This document shows, piece by piece, positions 1 to 6,381 of a stretch of DNA of 15,663 bases. A program made the translations under genes and the position numbers. Origin of the DNA: CAMCHP01 sp036835325 (GTDB taxonomy: Bacteria > Bacteroidota > Bacteroidia > Flavobacteriales_D > Sanyastnellaceae); the NCBI GenBank assembly GCA_036835325.1, contig DAITMF010000063.1:1-15663 (forward strand), given 5' to 3'. The notes under the pieces were generated by a model that worked only from the letters and a program-made list of their open reading frames with translations, did not search any database and was not told where the DNA came from. Each line of letters starts with the position of its first letter. Position 1 is the first letter of the stretch.

Positions 1-1123
1 GGTTTGAAATTTCGTCGTACACGATGCCCGCAAGAGGGAATGGGAATACGGTAACAACTTCTTCGTTTGTGAAAACATTGCTCACGACAATGTTGATGTT
101 GAGTGTTCCGGTCACACCTGAGATTTGGATGGATTGGCTGCCGCCGACGAGGTTTATGGCGTAGCTACCTATGTTGTCGTCGGATGAGATAAGGTCAGCA
201 TCCCACAGTGTTAAGGTGTAAGGCGGGGTATCAAGGATGATTCCGATGTTGTTGACGCTCAGGTTTTCGGTGTCTGACCCTTCGGGGGATGAGTAAACGT
301 TTACGCCGTTCCCATTTGTGATGGTGAAGTACGGGTCAGGACAGGTGCCGATAATGGGCGTTCCGCAATTGCAGAAGGGCTCTTCAACATCGCCACAATA
401 ACCGTTGTCAATGCTTGTGATGCTCACCGAACCCAGTTGGTAGTTCTCGATGGTGGTGGTTAGGCTAACGGTGTAGTCGCCCGGAATGTCATAGGTCTGG
501 GCAGGAGGATTGGCTTGGTCAGATGTCGTTCCGTTACCGAAGTCCCAATCATAGCTGGTGATGCCCGGACTTCCGGCGATCAGCGCCTCGAAAGTGCTGG
601 TGACCGACCCGCAGCCCACGAGGTTATCAAAGGTGAACGAAGCGTTGCCGCCGGAACCTTGCTCAATGGTCAAGGGCAAGCTAAAGGTTTCGGTGAGGTT
701 TTGAGTAAAACCGAACGCAGTAGCCGTGACGTTCACTGTAATAACGATTTCGTAGTCGCCTGAAAGAATGGGTGTTCCACAAAGGGTTGCGCAACCCAAG
801 TTGTCACCTTGGCTAGGGAAGAAGGTGTTGGTTGGGCTGTTGGTTTGCCAGGTCATACCGAAGGGCAAGCCGGCCACGCTGGCCACGACAATTTCTTCGA
901 GGGTTGCGGTAATCCCTGACCCCGGATCTTCTACGCTCGCAGGCATAAAAAAAGTAAGAACACTCTCGTAATACACCCCGCTGGTTCCGTTGGGGAGGAC
1001 TTCCGGGCAAATGGCCGGGAATGCCGTTGGCGAAGTGCAATTGGCATCAGGCGTGCATTCATTGCACTGGGCCGCTGCAAAAAAAGGCAGCGCGAAGAGA
1101 GCAAGCAAGACAAGGTGCTTCAT
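1..1123 (-). CDS. Secreted PKD-domain protein, N-terminal 374 codons (3' end cut by window edge)
   Basis: Reading the minus strand from the ATG at 1123 gives 374 codons with no stop, so the gene continues past position 1. Residues 1-19 are a Sec signal peptide ending Ala-Ala-Ala-Gln, the common Bacteroidota form. The next ~140 residues hold Cys20, 23, 29, 39, 111 and 115 in a module I have seen at the front of other Bacteroidota surface proteins but cannot name. Residues ~160-224 are a PKD domain (YDWDFGNG at 191-198, then Asp-Tyr-Thr-Val). Residues 241-261 are Cys-rich (Cys243, 251, 253, 261). Residues ~276-350 look like a C2-like beta domain with Trp-Asp-x-Asp and an acidic loop. This suggests an exported, probably cell-surface or adhesive protein; a T9SS sorting tail would be expected beyond the edge but is not visible. 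It lies 93 bases downstream of the hydroxylase gene and has its own candidate promoter. No enzymatic residues are recognisable. Confidence 0.85.
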   Translation of the reverse strand, partial: MKHLVLLALFALPFFAAAQCNECTPDANCTSPTAFPAICPEVLPNGTSGVYYESVLTFFMPASVEDPGSGITATLEEIVVASVAGLPFGMTWQTNSPTNTFFPSQGDNLGCATLCGTPILSGDYEIVITVNVTATAFGFTQNLTETFSLPLTIEQGSGGNASFTFDNLVGCGSVTSTFEALIAGSPGITSYDWDFGNGTTSDQANPPAQTYDIPGDYTVSLTTTIENYQLGSVSITSIDNGYCGDVEEPFCNCGTPIIGTCPDPYFTITNGNGVNVYSSPEGSDTENLSVNNIGIILDTPPYTLTLWDADLISSDDNIGSYAINLVGGSQSIQISGVTGTLNINIVVSNVFTNEEVVTVFPFPLAGIVYDEISN

Positions 1124-1149
1124 CGTTGAATCGGTTTTGGTTAGCGTCT

Positions 1150-1183
1150 CGAATGTAAGACAACGCCGTGAATATACTGCAAA
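1150..1183 (-). promoter_or_regulatory. Candidate Bacteroidota promoter for the PKD protein gene
   Basis: On the minus strand, TTTG (1183-1180) is followed after 22 bases by TACATTCG (1157-1150), one mismatch from TAnnTTTG. The Bacteroidota primary sigma factor uses a TTTG-type -33 box and a TAnnTTTG -7 box about 19-23 bases apart, so the spacing fits. Transcription would begin near 1144, leaving a leader of about 20 bases before the ATG at 1123. This would let the gene be expressed independently of the hydroxylase upstream. Confidence 0.45.
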
Positions 1184-1216
1184 TCCTGAACACCCGAGAT
1201 TCGAACGTCATATGCT

Positions 1217-2074
1217 TTACGTGCGACGAAGCGCACGGTAGAACCGCCGAAACCCGTCGACGACATCATGAACAACCCCTTTGCGGTTGTATGGATTTTC
1301 TTCAACACCGATTTCGGTTACGTGATCTGGGCCGTGGTAGGTACCGAACATCCGATCCCAGAAAATGAAGGTGTTTCCCATGTTCCGGTTGTAGTGTTTC
1401 GTTGAAACCGAGTGGTGAATGCGGTGTGCTGCCGGCGACACCAAGATGTACCGGCCTATCCATCCCCAGTTCGAAGTGTATGCCGAGTGAAGCGCAAGTT
1501 GGTGCATTTCACTCAGCACTTTCACCGCGAAGTAGGCTTCAATTGAACCGAAAATCGCGAAGGGGATTACATCCAGCATCCGCTTCAGCGCAGTTTCAAG
1601 AAAATGTCCTCGGTAACGGGTCAGCATGCAGAACTCCGTGGCTGAATGATGAAACTCATGCAGTTTCCACAGCGCATCATACCGGTGAAAGAGCCAATGA
1701 CTGAAGTAGTTTTTTAAGTCGTTGAGCACGAAGAGCACAACAAATTGCAGAGGCAAACCGGGAATTGTATAAATGAGATCAAAATTCGTGGCCTCGTAAA
1801 TGAGGCGCGCCAAAACGTGAAAAACACCAAAAGTCAGGGCTACCGTAATGAGGTGGTAAAGGTTAAAGGCATCCAGCAAGAAGAACACAAAGTCGGTGCG
1901 AACGCTTCCGTTAAAAATGAAAATTCGCCGAATCGATGAACGTTCCCATCCAACCAAAATCAATTCAAAAACGAGCATCCCTGCAACAATGCACGCATAG
2001 TAAAGCAGCAAGGCGGGATCAAATACATTCAGTATCTCAGCGATTTTGGCCTTTACTTTGTCAAGAAATTCCAT
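1217..2074 (-). CDS. Fatty acid hydroxylase / sterol desaturase family membrane protein
   Basis: This 285-residue protein belongs to the integral-membrane di-iron fatty acid hydroxylase superfamily (PF04116 type), which hydroxylates or desaturates lipid substrates. The histidine boxes are intact: HWLFH at 126-130, HEFHH at 139-143 and HRIHH at 217-221, with extra histidines at 191 and 196. Asp119 precedes the first box. Hydrophobic stretches at about 21-42, 62-90, 103-120 and 165-190 fit several membrane helices with the His boxes on the cytoplasmic face. The length is normal for bacterial members. The substrate cannot be read from sequence; hydroxylated fatty acids, carotenoids, sterol- or hopanoid-like lipids and alkylglycerols are all used in the family. 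The gene stands alone, divergent from the T9SS surface protein, and no lipid-biosynthesis neighbour helps. The start at 2074 is the first ATG that gives a full N-terminus, with no Shine-Dalgarno sequence. Confidence 0.9.
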   Translation of the reverse strand: MEFLDKVKAKIAEILNVFDPALLLYYACIVAGMLVFELILVGWERSSIRRIFIFNGSVRTDFVFFLLDAFNLYHLITVALTFGVFHVLARLIYEATNFDLIYTIPGLPLQFVVLFVLNDLKNYFSHWLFHRYDALWKLHEFHHSATEFCMLTRYRGHFLETALKRMLDVIPFAIFGSIEAYFAVKVLSEMHQLALHSAYTSNWGWIGRYILVSPAAHRIHHSVSTKHYNRNMGNTFIFWDRMFGTYHGPDHVTEIGVEENPYNRKGVVHDVVDGFRRFYRALRRT

Positions 2075-2144
2075 GTCGATGTGGTCAACGTTGCACGCAC
2101 GAAAGGTAAAAATCTCACGAACACGAATTTAACCCCTTGGTAAT

Positions 2145-2174
2145 GTTCATACCCGATGAGCAAGTGTAACTTTG
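2145..2174 (+). promoter_or_regulatory. Candidate promoter for the T9SS surface protein gene
   Basis: TAACTTTG at 2167-2174 matches the Bacteroidota -7 consensus TAnnTTTG exactly. It lies 21 bases before the ATG at 2196, so the leader would be only about 15 bases. The -33 box is weak: TTC at 2145-2147 is 19 bases upstream, while a true TTG at 2137-2139 is 27 bases away. The intergenic segment 2075-2195 must also carry the hydroxylase promoter on the other strand; the best candidate there is TACCTTTC (2108-2101), one mismatch from consensus and without a clear -33 box. Confidence 0.45.
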
Positions 2175-2195
2175 TCGACTCAAGTAAATTGAACG

Positions 2196-5100
2196 ATGAA
2201 CTTCTTTCGTAACGCACTTCTGGTTGCATTCGCTGCCAGCGCATTCTCAAGTTTTGCTCAAACAGCCGCCACGCTTGTCATCAACGAGGTCGATGTTGAC
2301 ACCCCGGGCACCGATTTGCTCGAATTCATAGAGCTCTACGGCGAGCCGGGTGGATCGCTTGATGGCATTGTTCTTGTTCTTTATCGCGGAAACAACAACG
2401 ATGTATATGGCGCTTATGACCTTTCAGGCTTTTCACTTGATGAGAACGGTTTTTTTGTCGCTGGAAACGTTGCCGTTCCTGAGGCATCGCTCATTATACC
2501 CAATAACTCAATCCGCAACGGGTCGGATGCCATTGCGCTCTACACCGGTGCATTGGCTGATTTTCCCAATGGAGCAGGGGTTACCACTGATAACCTCATT
2601 GATGCCCTTGTTTACGCCACCAACGACCCGCCTGCTCCCGGCCTGATGCCTCTTTTGCTCGATGGTGAGCCCATGGTGAACGAAAGCGCCAACGGAAACC
2701 CATCCAATGAAAGCATGTCGCGTGTGCCCGATGGCGGCGCACAACGCGTTACCTCAACCTATGTCACTCAGGCGCCTACACCGGGCACCTTCAACATTGT
2801 GAACTGCGACGGTGGGGCCCTCAGCCTCGCCCCGGAAATCCCTACTCCGGCCATCGCTTGTACTGATATTCCCGATCAACCGATCAACTTCTTGGTAAAC
2901 GGAAGTGAACCCACAGGCAACTACCTTTTGCTGGTGACCAACTTGGTGAACCAAATCATCGCTGTTGAAGAATCTCCAGCCATCGACTTCTTCGGGTACA
3001 CAAACGCTCAAGTGCGCGTTTGGGGTCTTGCGTACACCGGCACCCTCATGCCCTCGACCCTTACACCAGGCTTGCCAATTACAGGCATACAAAGCGATGA
3101 CTGCGCAGTACTTTCGACCTCGTTCGTTGCGGTTGACTTGGTTACCTGTATTCCGCCCGAGTGTTTGGGCGGCAACATAACAGTAAATGGTGCCACCAAT
3201 ACCCAAGTCGTTTGCTGGAACGGTGAATCGCCCGTGCTTGAATTCGCTACCGACAGCGAATACGCAGCCACCTATGTTTGGGCGCTAACGAGCTTGAACG
3301 GCAGCATACTTGCCACCAGCGAGGTACCCAGCTTTGACCTTAGTACCTACGGAAGTGGTTTCATGCGCGTGTATGGAATCTCGTACACAGGAACCCTCGA
3401 TGCCAGCAGCTTTCAGCCCGGTTTCCCAATCGCCGCTGTTAACAGCGATGACTGCTTCTCGGTTTCTTCAAACAATGTGCAAATCAACAGCTTGTTTTGC
3501 GCGATCACCGAAGGCTGCACCGATTTGTTCATCTCCGAATACCTCGAAGGCACAGGAAACAACAAAGCGCTCGAGATCTACAATCCCACCCAAGAACCCA
3601 TCAACCTTGGGCCGTACCGCCTCGAATGCTACAACGATGGCTCACTGACCCCGGTGAACTCGTTGAACCTCCAAGGTATTATTCAACCCGGACAGGCCTA
3701 CGTCATCGGCAACAGCAATGGAAATGCCGCAATCATCGCGGCAAGCGATGTGCTGAGCAATGTGACGTTCTTCAACGGTAATGACCCCATTGTGCTGCGC
3801 AAAAACGGCGCCATCATCGACATCATGGGCATCATCGGCCCTGAAGCCGACCCGGTTGAGCCCAATGGCTTCATTGTTGCCGATGGGGCCGGCAACATGA
3901 AAGACCACACCCTCGTGCGCAAGGCCAATATCAACCAAGGTTCATTGAACTGGCTTACCGGTCAAGCAGAATGGGATGTTTACCCCAACAACACCACTTC
4001 GTTCCTCGGTAGCCATACCACAACCGGATGCAGCCTGCCTGATAGCCCAACCATGACATTTACCAATGCTACGATTACCGTGGTACAAGGACAAACCGCT
4101 TTGATTGGAGTGGGGCTCGACTTGCCGGTAGACGTGAATGCATGTGAAGTGGTTTTGGTTGGTGGAACGGCCATTCCCGGAGTGAATTTCGATAACCTCT
4201 TCCCGGTGACCATCAACTTCCCGGAAGATGAATTTGACCCGCAATTGTTGTCAATGGCGACCTTCGTGGCTCCTGCGCTTGACGCCCCGGTTACCGTTCA
4301 ACTCCAGATCGTTCCAACCACCGATGCCGCTACCTTCATCGAGTTTTTGACCATCACCATCCTTCCCCTACAAGACCCGCCGAGCGCGCCGATTTTGCCT
4401 ATCATTGATGTACATGGCGAGTCAGAGCCTGAGTTTTTAGCCGTTTCAGAAGGTTTGTTGTGCGAACTGCGCGGGGTTGTGCATGGGGTGAACCTCACAC
4501 AAGGCGGCCTGCTGTTTACGCTTATCGACCCAACGGGCGGCATCGCCGTGTACCATCCTGATCAAAATTTCGGGTACACCGTTCAAGAGGGCGACAGCCT
4601 TCACGTGATTGGTGTGATTGACCAATTTCAGGGGCTAACACGCATTGTACCGGTGTTCATTACCGAGGTTTCACAAAACAACGACCTTATGATGCCCGAG
4701 CTCACCGCCACCTTGGGTGAGCACACCGAGTCGCTTGTGTGGGAGTTCAAGTGCGTTGAATTGCTTGACCCGTCTCAGTGGGTCAATATTGGTGATTTCT
4801 TCGACGTTGACATCGCCCTTGGTTTGGGCATCGTGAAAATGCGCATTTACGCAACCACCGACATTTTTGGCACACCTGCACCGCAAGGCGTGTTTACCTT
4901 CCAAGCCATCGGTAGCCAAGCCGACCCGGAGGCGCCATTTGACGACAATTACTTTGTGGTGCCCCAGTACCTCAATACCTTCACGGAGGGTGTCTCTGCC
5001 GGTTTTGAGGTGGATGGAGGCCTTCAGCAGGGCATTTCGTTTTCGCCTGACAACACTACGTTGGGCGGCTCGAGCTTCCAATGGAATTTTGGCGACGGTA

Positions 5101-5471
5101 CGGTATTGAATGTTGAAAACCCCGAGCACACATACCAGGCCCCCGGTGAGTACACCATCAGCCTCACTGCGTTTGATGCAACCGGAGCGTGTTCAGACCA
5201 GTTCAGCATTACTGTGCAAGTAGATCCTGTAGGCGTGACGGAAGTGGCAGAAATGAAACTGAACCTTTACCCTAACCCTGCCAACGAGCAAGTGACCATT
5301 GAGGCACCCCGCGCACTGGATACCATTCGCATCTACGACCTTACAGGAAGGACGGTGTTAGTTGCTGAGAGCATTGGTTCTCCGCGCACAACCATCAATG
5401 TTGCTGCCTTTACGGCCGGGGTTTACTTCGTAGAAGCCGACGGCGTACGGGTTCGAATGGTGGTAAACTAA
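2196..5471 (+). CDS. Multidomain T9SS-secreted surface protein (two lamin-tail domains, OB-fold, PKD, sorting tail)
   Basis: The product has 1091 residues. Residues 1-22 are a Sec signal peptide ending Phe-Ala-Gln. Residues ~27-199 are a lamin-tail (LTD) domain (INEVDVD, then FIELYGEPGG). Residues 222-318 and 340-435 are two copies of a ~97-residue beta module bounded by cysteines. Residues ~440-598 are a second LTD domain (LFISEYLEGTG, ALEIYNP). Residues ~619-724 look like a Calx-beta-type Ig fold. From ~732 comes an OB-fold like that of ExeM/YhcR extracellular nucleases (GGLLFTLIDPTGGIAVY at 759-775). Residues ~934-1009 are a PKD domain (WNFGDG). Residues ~1020-1091 are a type A T9SS sorting domain (LNLYPNPANE ... 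IYDLTGR). It should cross the outer membrane by T9SS and be anchored or released at the surface. I find no nuclease or other catalytic motif, so binding or adhesion is the safest inference. The gene ends 6 bases from the convergent superoxide dismutase gene. Confidence 0.9.
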   Translation: MNFFRNALLVAFAASAFSSFAQTAATLVINEVDVDTPGTDLLEFIELYGEPGGSLDGIVLVLYRGNNNDVYGAYDLSGFSLDENGFFVAGNVAVPEASLIIPNNSIRNGSDAIALYTGALADFPNGAGVTTDNLIDALVYATNDPPAPGLMPLLLDGEPMVNESANGNPSNESMSRVPDGGAQRVTSTYVTQAPTPGTFNIVNCDGGALSLAPEIPTPAIACTDIPDQPINFLVNGSEPTGNYLLLVTNLVNQIIAVEESPAIDFFGYTNAQVRVWGLAYTGTLMPSTLTPGLPITGIQSDDCAVLSTSFVAVDLVTCIPPECLGGNITVNGATNTQVVCWNGESPVLEFATDSEYAATYVWALTSLNGSILATSEVPSFDLSTYGSGFMRVYGISYTGTLDASSFQPGFPIAAVNSDDCFSVSSNNVQINSLFCAITEGCTDLFISEYLEGTGNNKALEIYNPTQEPINLGPYRLECYNDGSLTPVNSLNLQGIIQPGQAYVIGNSNGNAAIIAASDVLSNVTFFNGNDPIVLRKNGAIIDIMGIIGPEADPVEPNGFIVADGAGNMKDHTLVRKANINQGSLNWLTGQAEWDVYPNNTTSFLGSHTTTGCSLPDSPTMTFTNATITVVQGQTALIGVGLDLPVDVNACEVVLVGGTAIPGVNFDNLFPVTINFPEDEFDPQLLSMATFVAPALDAPVTVQLQIVPTTDAATFIEFLTITILPLQDPPSAPILPIIDVHGESEPEFLAVSEGLLCELRGVVHGVNLTQGGLLFTLIDPTGGIAVYHPDQNFGYTVQEGDSLHVIGVIDQFQGLTRIVPVFITEVSQNNDLMMPELTATLGEHTESLVWEFKCVELLDPSQWVNIGDFFDVDIALGLGIVKMRIYATTDIFGTPAPQGVFTFQAIGSQADPEAPFDDNYFVVPQYLNTFTEGVSAGFEVDGGLQQGISFSPDNTTLGGSSFQWNFGDGTVLNVENPEHTYQAPGEYTISLTAFDATGACSDQFSITVQVDPVGVTEVAEMKLNLYPNPANEQVTIEAPRALDTIRIYDLTGRTVLVAESIGSPRTTINVAAFTAGVYFVEADGVRVRMVVN
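2859..3500 (+). repeat. Tandem protein repeat: two ~97-residue cysteine-bounded modules
   Basis: Residues 222-318 and 340-435 of the T9SS protein align with each other. Both start with Cys, carry a hydrophobic strand, then Arg-Val-(Trp/Tyr)-Gly-(Leu/Ile)-x-Tyr-Thr-Gly-Thr-Leu, then Pro-Gly-x-Pro-Ile, then Ser-Asp-Asp-Cys followed by Ser, and end in Cys. Each copy therefore has three cysteines at matching places. Similar units occur in other large Bacteroidota surface proteins, but I cannot attach a family name. The DNA of the two copies has clearly diverged, so the duplication is old and is conserved at the protein level only. Confidence 0.75.
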
Positions 5472-5477
5472 CCGCGT

Positions 5478-6221
5478 TTATGCAGTGATTTCGGTGTAGC
5501 GCTTTGCGACTTCGTCCCAATTGATGAGGCCGCTAAATGCGCTGATGTAGTCAGCTCGGCGGTTTTGGTAGTTGAGGTAGTAAGCGTGTTCCCAAACGTC
5601 AATACCGAGAACTGGCAAGCCGGGTTCTTCAACCACCTTGTACATGTGTGGATTGTCTTGGTTGGGTGTAGAACTTACAAAAAGCTTGCCCTCTTTGTTG
5701 ACGCTTAGCCACGCCCACCCAGAACCGAAGCGCTTCGTTGCAGCATCAGCAAACTGTTGCTTGAACACATCGTAGCTACCGAACGCCGATTGAATGGCGT
5801 CGGCCAATTTGCCCGAAGGTGCAGCCGCGCCTCCCGGGGCGATGACCTTCCAAAACAAGCTGTGGTTGTAATGGCCACCCCCGTTGTTGCGAACAGCCGT
5901 GTTGCCGGGCTCAATGCTCTCCATGAGTTGCGAAATGTCGAGTCCGTGCAAATCAGACTGCGTTTCAAGCGCAGCATTGAGCTTGCTCACGTAACCCGCG
6001 TGGTGCTTGCCGTGGTGAATTTCCATGGTCATGGCGTCGATGTTCGGCTCCAAATCAGCGAAGCCGAAGCCCAAGGCCGGAAGCTCGAACGGAACAAAAC
6101 CCGGCTGAGTGGCAGGTGTTTCAGAAGCTGGCGCTCCACTGTCAGAGCACGACAGGAACGGACTTACCAATAGACCCGCTCCGGCCAAACCGGTCAGTTT
6201 TATGAATTCGCGCTTTTTCAT
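5478..6221 (-). CDS. sodA: Exported Mn-type superoxide dismutase, probable lipoprotein
   Basis: This 247-residue Fe/Mn superoxide dismutase converts superoxide to peroxide and oxygen. The metal ligands are present: His69 (in MEIHHGKHH), His120 (HYNHSLFW), Asp208 and His212 (DVWEHAYY), together with gateway Tyr77. The active-site Gln lies in the C-terminal domain (Gln188, in STPNQD) while Gly115 and Gly116 sit where Fe enzymes place theirs, which points to Mn or cambialistic use. Unlike the usual cytosolic enzyme of ~200 residues, it begins with an export signal: Lys-Arg-Glu-Phe-Ile-Lys at 3-8 resembles a Tat motif with KR in place of RR. A hydrophobic segment and Cys25 follow (Phe-Leu-Ser-Cys, an imperfect lipobox). 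A low-complexity linker runs from 26 to ~42, so the enzyme probably sits tethered in the envelope. It is divergent from the AsmA gene and convergent with the T9SS gene. The enzyme family is certain; localisation and metal are inferred. Confidence 0.95.
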   Translation of the reverse strand: MKKREFIKLTGLAGAGLLVSPFLSCSDSGAPASETPATQPGFVPFELPALGFGFADLEPNIDAMTMEIHHGKHHAGYVSKLNAALETQSDLHGLDISQLMESIEPGNTAVRNNGGGHYNHSLFWKVIAPGGAAAPSGKLADAIQSAFGSYDVFKQQFADAATKRFGSGWAWLSVNKEGKLFVSSTPNQDNPHMYKVVEEPGLPVLGIDVWEHAYYLNYQNRRADYISAFSGLINWDEVAKRYTEITA

Positions 6222-6272
6222 GGTTTTTCAGGGATGGATGTCTACAAAGGTGATGAATTCGGCCACCAAATA

Positions 6273-6301
6273 CAAAACTACGCCCTCGGCCCGTTGTTCA
6301 A
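6273..6301 (-). promoter_or_regulatory. Candidate promoter for the superoxide dismutase gene
   Basis: On the minus strand TAGTTTTG (6280-6273) matches TAnnTTTG exactly. TTG at 6301-6299 lies 18 bases upstream, slightly short of the usual -33 spacing; another TTG at 6308-6306 gives 25. The leader to the ATG at 6221 would be roughly 45 bases. The same 160-base gap (6222-6381) must serve the AsmA gene on the plus strand, but there I see only TACTTTAT at 6359-6366, a poor match. No clear OxyR- or Fur-like palindrome stands out in the gap. Confidence 0.45.
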
Positions 6302-6381
6302 CAGACAACTGTTGGTGTTGCATCTGAAGGCGCAAAAAACCGCGCGCAGATTTTGGCCTACTTTATGCTGTCAATGAAAGG

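Noticed and set aside
1220..1237. Six-pair hairpin CGTGCG/CGCACG at the end of the hydroxylase gene as a terminator
   Set aside because: The stem lies within the last codons of the gene and on the minus strand is followed by TAAAGC with no T-tract, so it does not look like an intrinsic terminator.
6359..6366. TACTTTAT as a promoter for the AsmA gene
   Set aside because: It misses the conserved final TTTG of the -7 element and has no -33 box at the right distance.
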